Assembly (NCBI RefSeq): GCF_900141735.1
Contig: NZ_FQYO01000001.1
Location: forward strand, 248,001 to 312,000
Origin: Wenxinia saemankumensis
GTDB taxonomy: Bacteria; Pseudomonadota; Alphaproteobacteria; Rhodobacterales; Rhodobacteraceae
Direction of reading: 5' to 3'
Length of the DNA: 64,000 bases
Position 1 is the stretch's first letter. The number at the start of each line of letters is the position of its first letter. This document shows, piece by piece, positions 18,621 through 28,422 of this stretch. The translations under genes were made by a program, and so were the position numbers. Under the pieces are notes generated by a model. The model ran no database searches. It was not told the DNA's origin and saw only the letters and a program-made list of their open reading frames with translations.

Positions 18621-20155
18621 GCGTCCAGGGCCTGCCGCACGGCGGGATCGAGAATCGGCTCGCGGTAGCTGTCGAGCAGCTTGCGGACCCGCGCCGAGGC
18701 GAGCTGCCGCGTGTCGCGCGCGCCTTCCTCGTCCCAGGTCTCGAACGGCTTGTAGTCGAGCAGCTCGGTCCGCCAGAAGGCGCTCTTGAAGTTGGCCTGG
18801 GTATGGGCGCAGCCCAGATAGTGCCCGCCCGGGCCGACCTCGCGGATCGCGTCCATCGCCTGGCCGTTCTCGGTCATGTCGACGCCGCGGGCCAGCTGGT
18901 GCAGCATGCCGAGCTGGTCGGCATCCATCACGAACTTCTCGAACGAGGCGACGAGGCCCCCTTCGAGCCAGCCGCAGGCATGGAGCATGAAATTCACGCC
19001 CGAGAGCAGGCCCATGTTCAGCGAGTTCGCCGTCTCGTAGGCCGCCTGCGCGTCGGGCAGCTTCGAGCCGCAGAACGCCCCGGCAGAGCGGTAGGGCAGC
19101 CCCAGCCGCCGCACGAGCTGGCCCATGCCGTAGGTGACGAGGCTCGCCTCGGGAGTGCCGAAGGTCGGCGCGCCGGAATTCATGTCGATCGAGGTGACGA
19201 AGGCGCCCGCGATCACGGGGGCGCCCTGCCGGACGAGCTGAGAATAGGCGACCCCGGCCAGGATCTCGGCCAGGACCTGGGTCAGCGTGCCGGCCACCGT
19301 GGTGGGGGCCATCGCCCCGCCGACGATGAAGGGCGAGACGATGCTGGCCTGGTTGTTGCGGGCATAGACCTCGAGCGCGCCCATCATCACGCCGTCGAAG
19401 GTGAGCGGCGAGTTGATGTTGATCAGGCTCGTCATCACCGTGTTGGCCTGCACGAAGTCCTTGCCGAACAGGATCCCGGCCATATCGACGCTGTCCTGCG
19501 CCCGGCTGGGCTCGGTAACCGAGCCCATGAAGGGCTTGTCCGACAGGGTCATGTGGGCGTGCAGCATGTCGAGATGCCGCTTGTTCACCGCGATGTCCGT
19601 CGGCTCGCAGACCGTGCCGCCCGAATGGTGCAGCCATTTCGACATGTAGCCGAGCCGGACGAAGTTGCGGAAATCCTCGATCGTGGCGTAGCGGCGGCCG
19701 CCCGCCTCGTCCCGGACGAAGGGCGGGCCGTAGACTGGCGCGAGGACGAGGTTGCGACCGCCGATCTCGACGTTGCGCTCGGGGTTGCGGGCGTGCTGGA
19801 CGAAACTGGACGGCGCCGTCGCGCAGAGCTGCCGGGCGAGACCGCGGGGAATGTGGACCCGCTCGCCCCGCACGTCGGCGCCGGCCTCGCGCCAGAGCTC
19901 CAGCGCGGCGGGATTCTCGACGAAGTTGACGCCGATCTCCTCGAGCACGGTCTCGGCGTTGCGCTCGATGATCTTCAGCGCCTCCTCGTTCAGGACGTCG
20001 AGATTGGGTACGTTGCGCTCGATGAAGCGCGCGCTCTCGTAGCTGACGGAGGTGCGCTCGGCCCGGCGGGCGGCGCCGCCGCCGCCGCGCGCGCGGCGAC
20101 CGGAGGCGGCGGAGCCGGCGGGGACGCTGCTCTCGGTGGTCGCGGAATCGGTCAT
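18575..20155 (-). CDS. MttB-family corrinoid-dependent methyltransferase without pyrrolysine
   Basis: 526 residues. A trimethylamine methyltransferase (MttB) superfamily protein: FIERNVPNLDVLNEEALKI start, HHSGGTVCEPTDIAVN, SLININSPLTFDGVMM, and the GTPEASLVTYGMGQLVRRLG barrel segment. True MttB proteins use pyrrolysine at an in-frame TAG; here the frame is uninterrupted, so it belongs to the non-Pyl group, some members of which demethylate glycine betaine or other quaternary amines. No corrinoid protein or reactivase gene is in the window. The N-terminal 35 residues are low-complexity and Gly/Arg-rich. GAGGAC precedes the ATG. Confidence 0.85.
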   Translation of the reverse strand: MTDSATTESSVPAGSAASGRRARGGGGAARRAERTSVSYESARFIERNVPNLDVLNEEALKIIERNAETVLEEIGVNFVENPAALELWREAGADVRGERVHIPRGLARQLCATAPSSFVQHARNPERNVEIGGRNLVLAPVYGPPFVRDEAGGRRYATIEDFRNFVRLGYMSKWLHHSGGTVCEPTDIAVNKRHLDMLHAHMTLSDKPFMGSVTEPSRAQDSVDMAGILFGKDFVQANTVMTSLININSPLTFDGVMMGALEVYARNNQASIVSPFIVGGAMAPTTVAGTLTQVLAEILAGVAYSQLVRQGAPVIAGAFVTSIDMNSGAPTFGTPEASLVTYGMGQLVRRLGLPYRSAGAFCGSKLPDAQAAYETANSLNMGLLSGVNFMLHACGWLEGGLVASFEKFVMDADQLGMLHQLARGVDMTENGQAMDAIREVGPGGHYLGCAHTQANFKSAFWRTELLDYKPFETWDEEGARDTRQLASARVRKLLDSYREPILDPAVRQALDAYVAEKKAGMPDAFG

Positions 20156-20293
20156 CGGGGCGTCCTCGCTCGCCTGGGGGTCAGGTCCTCTCTCCCGTGC
20201 ATTACCGAAGGCGGAGACTGCAAGGCGGGCAATTGCGCCATAGCCCCGCCGGTTTGCGACATGGGGCCGGCAAAGCGCGCCCCCGGAACGGCA

Positions 20294-20319
20294 GAAGGCC
20301 CCGCCGGGGCGGGGCCTTC
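20294..20319 (-). terminator. Strong GC hairpin after the DUF4167 gene
   Basis: A perfect 12-bp inverted repeat GAAGGCCCCGCC/GGCGGGGCCTTC with two bases between the arms, 24 bases after the DUF4167 stop. There is no T-run, which is common for terminators in GC-rich alphaproteobacteria. Confidence 0.6.
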
Positions 20320-20343
20320 GCAAGGGGATCGATGGTGGTCCGG

Positions 20344-21006
20344 TCAGCCGGTCGCGGCCTGCGGATCGCCGCCATCCTGGCTGCCGTCTACCTGCCCCTC
20401 GCCGTCGCCGGCGGCCTTGCGGGGGCGCCGGGCGCGGCGCGGCTTCTTCTCGGGCTCGCCCTCGGACGCGCCGCCCTGGTTCTCGGGCGTGTCGACGAGA
20501 CCGCTGTCGGAGGAATCGGCCTGGTTGGCGGACTGGGACTCGTCGTCCGACCGGTCGGCCCGGCGGCGCCGGCTCCGCCCCGATCCGCCGCCCGAACCGG
20601 ACGCGGTCTCGGCATCCTCTCCGCCGCCCTGCGGTTCGGTGCCGTCACCGCCCGACGCCTCTTCCTGCGCCTTCAGGCGCGCGGCGCGTTCGCGGTCGCG
20701 CTCGGCCTGGCGCTGGCGGTTCTGCTCTTCCTGGTCCTCGCGCTGCTTGTCGATCTCGCGCTGGGCCTCGGCGAGCATGCGCAGGTAATGCTCGGCATGC
20801 TGGGCGAAATTCTCGGCCGCGACCCGGTCGCCGGAGAGCTGGGCGTCGCGGTGGAGCTGGTTGTACTTGTCGATGATCTGCTGCGGCGTGCCGCGCACCT
20901 TGCCCTCGGGCCCGGAGCTGTCGAAGACCCGGTTGACGACGTTGCCGCCCGAGGGCCGGTTGTTGCGGTTCTTGTTGCCGCGCGAACGGGATTTGGAAGA
21001 TCTCAT
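20344..21006 (-). CDS. DUF4167 domain protein
   Basis: 220 residues. The N-terminal DUF4167 region is basic (RSSKSRSRGNKNRNNRP), then NVVNRVFDSSGPEGKVRGTPQQIIDKYNQL and an EHYLRMLAEAQRE helix; a coiled-coil of charged residues (about 85-115) leads into a disordered, acidic and Gly/Ser-rich tail with a basic patch KKPRRARRPRK. The basic head and disordered tail suggest a nucleic-acid-binding protein. It is the gene that follows prmC in many alphaproteobacteria. 250 bases separate it from prmC; I see no convincing promoter there. Confidence 0.88.
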   Translation of the reverse strand: MRSSKSRSRGNKNRNNRPSGGNVVNRVFDSSGPEGKVRGTPQQIIDKYNQLHRDAQLSGDRVAAENFAQHAEHYLRMLAEAQREIDKQREDQEEQNRQRQAERDRERAARLKAQEEASGGDGTEPQGGGEDAETASGSGGGSGRSRRRRADRSDDESQSANQADSSDSGLVDTPENQGGASEGEPEKKPRRARRPRKAAGDGEGQVDGSQDGGDPQAATG

Positions 21007-21256
21007 GTGGCTCTTGCTCGGGGCCGCTCTGGTCGGCCTGGGTCAGGAAGGATGCTCGTTGGCCGGGACCGACGACCCCCGGTCCAACGGAGGAGGCGGA
21101 CGATCCCACGACTGATCTGACGACCGGTCATGCGTGGAGGGCGGTCGCCGCCCTCGCCGCGCTGACTGCACCCGACTAAACATGCCGGCCGCCGCATTAC
21201 AAGGCCAAACCGGCCGGGTTCGGCGCGGTTTCGGCGGGTTTTCCCCGGCTTTCGCC

Positions 21257-22102
21257 CTAGAACGGCAGGCTCCTGCCGTCGCGCGCCGCCACCACCCGGT
21301 CGCGCCCGTCCATGTCGGGGACGATCGAGACGTCGTCCAGCCCGGCGGCGAGCGCCATGGCCGCGACCTCGTCCCCCTGCTCCGGCCCGATCTCGAGCAG
21401 CAGGCGCCCGCCGGGCACGAGATGGGACGGCGCGGCGGAGAGGATCGCCCGGTAGGCGCCGAGCCCGTCCGCCCCGTCGGTGAGGGCGAGGGCCGGCTCC
21501 CAGTCGCGCACCTCGGGTTCGAGGCCGGCCATCTCGTGATGGGCGATGTAGGGCGGGTTCGACACGATCAGGTCGAAGGCGCCGTCGACCGGGGCGAGCC
21601 AGTCGCCCTCGATCATCGCGGCGCGATCGGACAGCCCCAGCGCCTCGGCATTGGCGCGCGCGACGGCGAGGGCGGCGGGCGAGACGTCGACGCCCTGCCC
21701 CGTCGTGCCCGTCGCCTCGGCCAGCAGCGTCAGCAGCAGGCAGCCCGTCCCGGTCCCGAGGTCGAGCACCCGCTCGAACGGCTCGGCCAGCGCCGCCTCG
21801 ATCAGCGTCTCGCTCTCGGGGCGGGGGTCGAGCGTCGCGGCGGTCACGCGGAAGCGGCGGCCGTAGAACATCCGGCTGCCGGTGATCTGGCTGACCGGCT
21901 CGCGCCGGGCGCGGCGGGCGACATAGGCGGTGTAGTCCCGCGCGGCCTCGGGGCTCATCACGTCCGACAGGTGCAGGGTGAGCCGCCCCGGATCCACGCC
22001 GAGCGCATGGGCCAGAAGCCGCCGCGCGTCGCGCCCGGGATCGGGCACCCCGGCCTCGGCCAGGCGGTGCGTCGCGTCGCGCAGGAGCGCGGCGGCGCTC
22101 AT
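21257..22102 (-). CDS. prmC: Release-factor glutamine methyltransferase PrmC
   Basis: 281 residues. Methylates the glutamine of the GGQ motif in release factors using SAM. An N-terminal helical domain (1-85), the SAM site VLDLGTGTGCLLLTLL near 113, and the catalytic NPPYIAHHE near 183 are present. It lies 64 bases downstream of its substrate gene prfA, in the same direction. Confidence 0.96.
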   Translation of the reverse strand: MSAAALLRDATHRLAEAGVPDPGRDARRLLAHALGVDPGRLTLHLSDVMSPEAARDYTAYVARRARREPVSQITGSRMFYGRRFRVTAATLDPRPESETLIEAALAEPFERVLDLGTGTGCLLLTLLAEATGTTGQGVDVSPAALAVARANAEALGLSDRAAMIEGDWLAPVDGAFDLIVSNPPYIAHHEMAGLEPEVRDWEPALALTDGADGLGAYRAILSAAPSHLVPGGRLLLEIGPEQGDEVAAMALAAGLDDVSIVPDMDGRDRVVAARDGRSLPF

Positions 22103-22136
22103 CGGGCGATCCCCGGCCTGCGCGCCCCCGGATCTC

Positions 22137-22154
22137 CACCGGCACGGACCGGTG
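22137..22154. other. Inverted repeat between prfA and prmC
   Basis: CACCGG-CACGGA-CCGGTG, 6-bp arms and 6-base loop, in the 64-base prfA/prmC gap. It could attenuate or stabilise the shared transcript; nothing else supports a function. Confidence 0.3.
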
Positions 22155-22166
22155 CGGCGCGGCGGG

Positions 22167-23222
22167 TCATTCCTCCGCCTCCGCCAGCGCGCGGGCCTGC
22201 GCCTCCTCGGTCAGGGCGTCGATCACCTCGTCGAGCTCGCCCGCGATCACCTTGTCGAGCGAATAGAGCGTCAGGTTGATGCGGTGGTCCGTCAGGCGGC
22301 CCTGCGGGAAGTTGTAGGTCCGTATCCGTTCCGAGCGGTCGCCGCTGCCCACCTGGGCCCGCCGGTCGGCCGCACGGTCGCCCTCCACGCGGCTGCGCTC
22401 CATGTCGTAGAGCCGCGAGCGCAGCACCTCCATCGCGAGATCGCGGTTCCGGTGCTGGGACTTCTGGCTGGAGGTGACGACGATCCCCGTCGGGACATGG
22501 GTGATCCGAACGGCCGAATCGGTCGTGTTGACGTGCTGCCCCCCCGCGCCGGAGGACCGCATCGTGTCGATCCGCAGATCGTTCGGGTCGATCGCGATGT
22601 CCACCGCCTCCGCCTCGGGCAGGACGGCGACGGTCGCGGCCGACGTGTGGATGCGCCCCCCCGATTCGGTCTCGGGCACGCGCTGCACGCGGTGGACGCC
22701 GCTCTCGAACTTGAGCCGGGCGAAGACGTTCTCGCCCTCGATCCGCACGGTCGCTTCCTTGATCCCGCCGATCTCGGTCCCCTGCTCCTCGATCACGTCG
22801 AAGGTCCAGCCGCGCCCCTCGGCGTAGCGCTGGTACATCCGCATCAGGTCCGCGGCGAACAGCGCCGCCTCCTCGCCGCCCGTCCCGGGCCGGATCTCGA
22901 GGATCGCGGGGCGGGCATCGGCCGCGTCCTTGGGCAGCAGCGCCACGCGTACCGCCGCCTCCGTCTCTTCCAGACGGGCGCGGAGGGCGGGCAGCTCCTC
23001 CTCGGCCAGGGCCTTCATCTCGGGATCGGCGCGCATCGCCTCGGCCTCGGCGATCTCGGCCAGCAGGGCGCGGTAGCCCGCGACCGTCTCGGCCACGGGC
23101 CGGAGCGCGGCATAATCGCGCGACAGGGCGGCGATCTCGTCGGCCGCGGGCCCGGCATTGAGCCGCGCCTCGAGATACTCGAACCGCTCGCGGATCTGGT
23201 CGAGACGCTCGGGCGCGATCAT
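22167..23222 (-). CDS. prfA: Peptide chain release factor 1
   Basis: 351 residues. Recognises UAA/UAG in the ribosomal A site and triggers peptide release. The catalytic GGQ loop reads [18 protein letters not shown] near 233, the [10 protein letters not shown] and [19 protein letters not shown] segments are canonical, and the C-terminal [18 protein letters not shown] is typical of RF1. The ATG overlaps the stop of the upstream DUF1499 gene (ATGA). Confidence 0.97.
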   Translation of the reverse strand: MIAPERLDQIRERFEYLEARLNAGPAADEIAALSRDYAALRPVAETVAGYRALLAEIAEAEAMRADPEMKALAEEELPALRARLEETEAAVRVALLPKDAADARPAILEIRPGTGGEEAALFAADLMRMYQRYAEGRGWTFDVIEEQGTEIGGIKEATVRIEGENVFARLKFESGVHRVQRVPETESGGRIHTSAATVAVLPEAEAVDIAIDPNDLRIDTMRSSGAGGQHVNTTDSAVRITHVPTGIVVTSSQKSQHRNRDLAMEVLRSRLYDMERSRVEGDRAADRRAQVGSGDRSERIRTYNFPQGRLTDHRINLTLYSLDKVIAGELDEVIDALTEEAQARALAEAEE

Positions 23223-23635
23223 CCGGTCAGCCCCAGCTGGGACAGCCAGCCCTGCACCCGGCGCCGGTTCACGCCCCCGTCGCCGTAGCCGAAGCGCGAG
23301 CGTCCGAGGACGGCGAGATTGCCCTGCTCGTCGAGCCAGGCGGTCGTGTAATCGGGAAATCCCCAGAGCAGCGAACGCGTCTCCCAGGTCACCGGCCCGC
23401 GGGTCAGGTCGCCGCCGAGCCGGCGGGTGCGGGCGGTCTCCTCGGCGACGACGTCGAGCCGGCCGAGCACGTCGGGCGCCACGGCGCGCCGCGCCTCGAA
23501 CCAGTTGCGGCCCGAATAATCGCCCGGCGGCTTCGCGGGGCCGGCGACGTTCCACGTCTCGAGCGAGGTCGGGGCGAGGCGCACGTAGAGCTGCGCCGCC
23601 GCGATCGCGAGGACGATCAGGACCAGCCATTTCAT
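23219..23635 (-). CDS. DUF1499 family protein
   Basis: 138 residues: one N-terminal membrane helix or signal anchor (3-19), then the DUF1499 region with [31 protein letters not shown] and [21 protein letters not shown]. The family is widespread and of unknown function; its usual motif of Arg-Ser-Arg-X-Gly-X-X-Asp-X-Gly-X-Asn-Arg-X-Arg is intact. It is coupled by ATGA overlaps to the agmatinase gene upstream and to prfA downstream. Confidence 0.88.
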   Translation of the reverse strand: MKWLVLIVLAIAAAQLYVRLAPTSLETWNVAGPAKPPGDYSGRNWFEARRAVAPDVLGRLDVVAEETARTRRLGGDLTRGPVTWETRSLLWGFPDYTTAWLDEQGNLAVLGRSRFGYGDGGVNRRRVQGWLSQLGLTG

Positions 23636-24573
23636 CTGTAGGGCACTCCCGGAAGGACGCAGAGCATTTCGTAGACGATATTCGCCGCGGTGAGCGCGGT
23701 CGTCCCGGCCATGTCGTAGGGGGGCGACACCTCGACGAGGTCGGCGCCGACGATCCGCAGCCCGTGCAGCCCCCGGATCAGCTCCAGCGCCTGCGGCGTG
23801 GTCAGGCCCGCGATCTCGGGCGTGCCGGTGCCGGGCGCGAAGGCGGGGTCGAGCGCGTCGATGTCGAACGAGACATAGACCGGCGCGTCGCCGATCTGGT
23901 CCGCGATCTCGCGCGCCAGCGCCTTGAGCGGCTGGTGCCACAGTTGCTGGGCCTGCCGGATGTGAAAGCCCCAGCCGGCCGCCTCGCGGAAATCCTCCGC
24001 CGTGTAGCCGGTGCCGCGCAGGCCGATCTGCCAGACCTTCGACGGGCGCAGCAGCCCCTCCTCCCGCGCGCGGCGGACCCAGGTGCCGTGGCATTCGCGC
24101 ACGCCGAACATCGTGTCGTTGACGTCGGCATGGGCATCGACATGGACCAGCGCGACCGGCCCGTGAACCCGCGCGATCGAGCGCAGGACGGGCAGCGACA
24201 GCGTATGGTCGCCCCCCAGCGTCAGCGGGACCAGCGGCTGGCGCAGGATCCGGTCGTAGCTGCGCGAGACGGTGCGGATCGTCTCGGCCAGCGAGAAGGT
24301 GTTGATCGCGACGTCGCCCAGATCGGCCACGTTCAGCCCGTCGAAGGGCGCCGCCCCGGTCTGCAGATTGAAGGGACGCAGCATCGCCGATTGCTCGCGG
24401 ATCTGCTTCGGCCCCATCCGCGCGCCCGACCGCCACGAGGTGCCGATATCCATCGGCACGCCGATGATCGCGGCGTCCAGCCCCTCGGGCGAGGTCGCCT
24501 CGGGCAGCCGCATGAAGGTCTGCGGGCCCGAGAACCGGGCGAGGTCGTTGCCGCCGAGGGGTTGGTTCGTCAC
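23632..24573 (-). CDS. speB: Agmatinase / guanidino-acid ureohydrolase
   Basis: 313 residues from a GTG start. A binuclear-manganese ureohydrolase: [41 protein letters not shown] and the VEVSPPYD region hold the metal ligands. These enzymes split urea from agmatine or related guanidino compounds; substrate choice (agmatine, guanidinobutyrate, guanidinopropionate) cannot be decided from sequence alone. It is followed by DUF1499 with ATGA overlap. No good ribosome site precedes the GTG; the next in-frame start would cut a conserved strand. Confidence 0.9.
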   Translation of the reverse strand: MTNQPLGGNDLARFSGPQTFMRLPEATSPEGLDAAIIGVPMDIGTSWRSGARMGPKQIREQSAMLRPFNLQTGAAPFDGLNVADLGDVAINTFSLAETIRTVSRSYDRILRQPLVPLTLGGDHTLSLPVLRSIARVHGPVALVHVDAHADVNDTMFGVRECHGTWVRRAREEGLLRPSKVWQIGLRGTGYTAEDFREAAGWGFHIRQAQQLWHQPLKALAREIADQIGDAPVYVSFDIDALDPAFAPGTGTPEIAGLTTPQALELIRGLHGLRIVGADLVEVSPPYDMAGTTALTAANIVYEMLCVLPGVPYR

Positions 24574-24667
24574 GGGGGGTAGGGCCCTGTCTGCTGGTCG
24601 GGCGCCGCAGCGCCGCCCTCCTATCCCACGAGGCGGGGCCGGAGTTCCAGCCCGCACGGGCCTCCGA

Positions 24668-25831
24668 TCATCCCTCCCCCCGCGGCAGGGCGCGCTCGAC
24701 CAGCCGGGCGAAGAAACTGGCGCCGTAGGGCGCGGCCGCATCGTCGAAATCGTAGCGCGGATCGTGCAGACCCGCCGAATCGCCGTTGCCGAGGAAGAGA
24801 TAGGCTCCGGGCCGTGCCTGAAGCATGTAGGCGAAATCCTCGGCCCCCATCTCGGGATCCATCGCCGGCTCGACCGAGAGGCCGATCTCGCTCGCCACCT
24901 CGGCCGCGAAGACGGCGCGGGCGGGGTCGTTGATCGTGGCCGGGTACTCGACATGGTAGACCAATTCGGCCTCGACCCCGTGGGCGGCGGCGGTGCCGGC
25001 GACGATCTCCTCCATCCGGCGGCGCGCCATGGCCTGAACGGAGGGCGCGAAGGTGCGGACGGTCCCGTTGATCCAGGCGGTATCGGGGATCACGTTGTCG
25101 GCGCTGCCGGCATGGATCTGCGTCACCGACAGGACGAGCGACTCGTGCGCACGGTGATTGCGGCTGGGAATGGTCTGCAGGGCCTGGACGATGGCGGTCG
25201 CGGCGATCAGCGGATCGCGGGCGAGATGCGGCATCGCCGCGTGCCCGCCCGTCCCCCGGACATGGATGTCGAACACGTCCTCGGCCGCCATGATGGGGCC
25301 CGGCGCGGTGGCGAAGGCCCCGATCGGCCGCCCCGGCGCGTTGTGCAGCGCGTAGACCTCTTCGATGTCGAAGCGGTCCAGCACGCCCTCGCGCACCATC
25401 ACGTCCGCGCCGCCCCCCTTCTCCTCGGCCGGCTGGAAGATCAGCGCGACGGTCCCGGCGAAGTTGCGCGTCTCGGCCAGGTAGCGTGCCGCGCCCAGCA
25501 GCATCACGGTATGCCCGTCATGGCCGCAGGCATGCATCGCGCCCGGCACCTCGCTGGCATGGGGGGCGCCCGTCTTCTCGTCCATGGGGAGGGCGTCCAT
25601 GTCGGCGCGCAACCCGATCACGCCTCCCTCGCCCCGTCCCCGGATCAGGGCCACCACGCCGCTCGTCGCGATCCCCTCGTGGATCTCGTCCACCCCCATC
25701 GCGCGCAGACGCTCGACCACGAAGGCGGCGGTGGCGTGGCAGTCGAATCGCAGCTCGGGCCGCCGGTGCAGCGCACGGCGCCACTCTGCGAGCTCGGGCG
25801 CGAACTCGGCGATCCGGTTGAGGACGGGCAT
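24668..25831 (-). CDS. M20 family amidohydrolase (hippurate hydrolase type)
   Basis: 387 residues. Zinc peptidase/aminoacylase of the M20D group: HRRPEL start, GLRADMDALPMDEKT, MHACGHDGHTVMLLGAARYL, FQPAEEKGGGADVM, and the dimerisation domain with GTGGHAAMPHLARDP; DPEMGAEDFAYML holds the last metal ligand. Such enzymes deacylate N-acyl amino acids. It lies 94 bases upstream of the agmatinase gene in the same direction and may share its transcript. Confidence 0.92.
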   Translation of the reverse strand: MPVLNRIAEFAPELAEWRRALHRRPELRFDCHATAAFVVERLRAMGVDEIHEGIATSGVVALIRGRGEGGVIGLRADMDALPMDEKTGAPHASEVPGAMHACGHDGHTVMLLGAARYLAETRNFAGTVALIFQPAEEKGGGADVMVREGVLDRFDIEEVYALHNAPGRPIGAFATAPGPIMAAEDVFDIHVRGTGGHAAMPHLARDPLIAATAIVQALQTIPSRNHRAHESLVLSVTQIHAGSADNVIPDTAWINGTVRTFAPSVQAMARRRMEEIVAGTAAAHGVEAELVYHVEYPATINDPARAVFAAEVASEIGLSVEPAMDPEMGAEDFAYMLQARPGAYLFLGNGDSAGLHDPRYDFDDAAAPYGASFFARLVERALPRGEG

Positions 25832-25895
25832 GACTGGACTCCGGGACTGGCGCGGCTAGGGTCGCGCGCCTCACCTGACACCACGGGGACGGACG

Positions 25896-26795
25896 ATGCC
25901 AGACAATCCGGGGCCAGACAATCCGGGGCAAGATCATCCGGGGCCAGACCATCCGGACGCGCCGTTCGACGACGCGATCTTCGATGCCTCCGGCGATTCC
26001 GCCGCGCAGGTCGAGCGGCTGCGCCTCATCATGGCGGCCCTGCGCGATCCGGACCGCGGCTGTCCCTGGGATCTCGAGCAGGATTTCGCGACCATCGCCC
26101 CCTACACGATCGAGGAGGCCTACGAGGTCGCCGACGCGATCGAGCGGGGGGCCTGGGGCGAGCTGAAGGGCGAACTCGGCGACCTGCTCTTCCAGGCGGT
26201 CTATCATGCGCGGATGGCCGAGGAGGCGGGGCATTTCGACCTCACGGACGTGGCCCGGGCCATCGCGGACAAGATGGTCGCCCGGCACCCGCATGTCTTC
26301 GGCGACCAGAGCCGGGACAAGAGCGCGGACCAGCAGACCGAGGACTGGGAGAGCGTGAAGGCCGCGGAACGCGCGGCGAAGGGCGCGGCCGGCGTGCTCG
26401 ACGACGTGGCGCTCGGCCTTCCCGCCCTGATGCGCGCGGCCAAGCTGCAGAAGCGCGCCGCCCGCGTCGGCTTCGACTGGCCCCGGACGGCGCAGGTGCT
26501 GGACAAGCTGCAGGAGGAGGCGCGCGAGCTGACCGAGGCGCGCGACAGCCTGACCCCGGCCGAGATCGAGGAGGAGATGGGCGACCTCCTCTTCGTCATG
26601 GCCAACCTCGCCCGGCATCTCGGCGTGGAGCCCGAGACCGCGCTGCGCGCCGCGAACGCCAAGTTCACCCGCCGCTTCGCGCATATCGAGGCCGAGCTGG
26701 CCCGCCGCGGCAAGCGCCCCGAGGACAGCGACCTGGCCGAGATGGACGCGATCTGGAACGAGGCGCGCGCCGCCGACAAGGCGTCCCGGAGCTAG
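25896..26795 (+). CDS. mazG: Nucleoside triphosphate pyrophosphohydrolase MazG
   Basis: 299 residues. Hydrolyses NTPs and dNTPs to monophosphates, cleaning the nucleotide pool. Two MazG domains: the first with DRGCPWDLEQDF, TIEEAYEVADAIERG and ELKGELGDLLFQAVYHA (about 45-130), the second with LQEEARELTEA and EIEEEMGDLLFVMANLARHL (about 210-270). The first 25 residues are extra, encoded by four imperfect copies of a 15-base unit giving a PDNPG-type repeat. Confidence 0.96.
   Translation: MPDNPGPDNPGQDHPGPDHPDAPFDDAIFDASGDSAAQVERLRLIMAALRDPDRGCPWDLEQDFATIAPYTIEEAYEVADAIERGAWGELKGELGDLLFQAVYHARMAEEAGHFDLTDVARAIADKMVARHPHVFGDQSRDKSADQQTEDWESVKAAERAAKGAAGVLDDVALGLPALMRAAKLQKRAARVGFDWPRTAQVLDKLQEEARELTEARDSLTPAEIEEEMGDLLFVMANLARHLGVEPETALRAANAKFTRRFAHIEAELARRGKRPEDSDLAEMDAIWNEARAADKASRS
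25901..25957 (+). repeat. 15-base tandem repeat at the mazG start
   Basis: Four imperfect copies of CCAGACAATCCGGGG encode the Pro/Asp/Asn-rich N-terminal tail of MazG. The copies differ at a few positions, changing Asn to His and Pro to Gln, so the array is diverging rather than freshly expanded. Confidence 0.8.
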
Positions 26796-26814
26796 GCGCG
26801 GGACCGCCCCGCGC
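26796..26814 (+). terminator. Hairpin directly after mazG
   Basis: GCGCGG-GACCGCC-CCGCGC begins at the base after the mazG stop. It has 6-bp arms and a 7-base loop, no T-tract. The rest of the 157-base convergent gap to the carboxypeptidase gene shows nothing else. Confidence 0.4.
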
Positions 26815-26952
26815 GATCCGCTCCCCGCCGCCGGGCGCGCCGCTCCCCCGCGTCGCAGGGAGGACAGAGACCCGATCCCGTCGCCCCGGCCGCCGGGACG
26901 TCCGGCGCAGGGCGACGCCGCCCCGCCCCCGCCCGGACCCGGCGCGCCGTGC

Positions 26953-28422
26953 TCAGAGCCCGTAGATCGCCCCGAACTTCGCCTCGAGATAATCGAGCAG
27001 CGGCCCCTCGCTCGGCGCCGCCCCGGTCGCATGCACGATCGTCTCGCGCGGGGGGCGCAGCCCGCCGTGCCGCTGCACCTTCTCGCGCAGCCAGCCCGTC
27101 GCGGGCGCGGTGTCGCCGCGCGCCAGCGCGGCGTCCAGATCCGGCAGGTCGGCCCGCAGCGCCGCGTGCAGGCAGCCGGCATAGACGTTGCCCAGCGTGT
27201 AGGTCGGGAAATAGCCGAACAGCCCCTCGGACCAGTGCACGTCCTGCAGCAGTCCGTGCGAGGGCCGGTCGACGGGATACCCGAAATCGGCCGCGAAGCG
27301 GTCGTTCCACGCCGCCTCCAGGTCCCCGACCCGCAGATCGTCCGCGAAGAGCGCCCGTTCGAGATCGAAGCGCAGAAGGACGTGCAGGTTGTATTGCACC
27401 TCGTCGCTCTCGGTCCGGATATGGCCCTCCCCGACCCGGTTCACCGCGGCGAAGAACGCGTCCGGCCCGTCCAGGCCCAGATCGCCGAACGTCTCGATCA
27501 TCCGCCCGTAGAGCCAGCCCGTGAAGGCGCGGGACCGGCCGAGCTGGTTCTCGTAGATCCGGCTCTGGCTCTCGTGGACCCCCATCGACACGCCCTGTCC
27601 CAGCGGCGTCAGCAGATGGGTCTCGTCGATCCCCTGCTCGTAGGCGGCGTGACCGACCTCGTGGATCGTCGAGTAGAAGCAGTTGAACGGATCGAGCGGA
27701 TCGCTCCGCGTCGTGATCCGCACGTCGAGGCCGGAGCCGGACGAGAACGGGTGCACCGCCCTGTCGATCCGCCCGCGCGTCATGTCGTAGCCGAAGGCCT
27801 TCGCCAGCTCGGTCGAGAGCTTCAGCTGCCCCTCCTCGGGAAAGGTCCCCTCCAGCGCCGGGGCCGGGCCCGCCTGGCGGATCGCGTCGCGCAGCGCGAC
27901 CAGCCGCGGGCGCAGACCGTCGAACATCTCGCCCATGCGCGCGGCGGACGCGCCGTCCTCGTAATCGTTCAGCATCGCGTCGTAGCGGCTGCCCTCGCCC
28001 CGCAGGCAATCGGCCTCCTCGCGGCGCAGTTGCAGGACCCGCTCGAGGATCGGCAGGAAGGAGGCCACGTCCTCGCGCGCCCGCGCTTCGGCCCAGATGC
28101 CATGCGCGGTGGATGTCGTGCGCGCGATCTCAGAGGCGAGCCGCGCCGGGACCCTGGCCGCCCGGTCGAAATCCCGCCGGATCAGGGCGAGCTGCCGTTC
28201 GGCCACCGCGTCCGCCGGCACGGAAGCCGCCAGCCAGTCCCCGATCCGCGGATCGGTCCGGCGGGCGTGCAGGATGCCCGCCATCGCCGCATGCTCCTCG
28301 GCCCGCTGGGGGCCGGCGCCGCGCGGCATCACCGTCTCCTGGTCCCAGCCCAGGCGGCCCGCCACCTGCGCCAGCGCCTCGGTCTCGCGCTGGAAGGCCA
28401 TGAGGTCGTCATAGGCGGTCAT
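26953..28422 (-). CDS. Carboxypeptidase Taq (M32 family)
   Basis: 489 residues, the family norm. Zinc carboxypeptidase that removes C-terminal residues. The HEXXH site is in [16 protein letters not shown] with the third ligand in the following [17 protein letters not shown] segment; [15 protein letters not shown] and the C-terminal [20 protein letters not shown] are characteristic. The ATG overlaps the ctaA stop as ATGA, so it is expressed with heme A synthase although no functional link is known. Confidence 0.96.
   Translation of the reverse strand: MTAYDDLMAFQRETEALAQVAGRLGWDQETVMPRGAGPQRAEEHAAMAGILHARRTDPRIGDWLAASVPADAVAERQLALIRRDFDRAARVPARLASEIARTTSTAHGIWAEARAREDVASFLPILERVLQLRREEADCLRGEGSRYDAMLNDYEDGASAARMGEMFDGLRPRLVALRDAIRQAGPAPALEGTFPEEGQLKLSTELAKAFGYDMTRGRIDRAVHPFSSGSGLDVRITTRSDPLDPFNCFYSTIHEVGHAAYEQGIDETHLLTPLGQGVSMGVHESQSRIYENQLGRSRAFTGWLYGRMIETFGDLGLDGPDAFFAAVNRVGEGHIRTESDEVQYNLHVLLRFDLERALFADDLRVGDLEAAWNDRFAADFGYPVDRPSHGLLQDVHWSEGLFGYFPTYTLGNVYAGCLHAALRADLPDLDAALARGDTAPATGWLREKVQRHGGLRPPRETIVHATGAAPSEGPLLDYLEAKFGAIYGL

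Noticed and set aside
18575-20155. Pyrrolysine-encoding methyltransferase
   Set aside because: The frame has no internal TAG and is complete without read-through.
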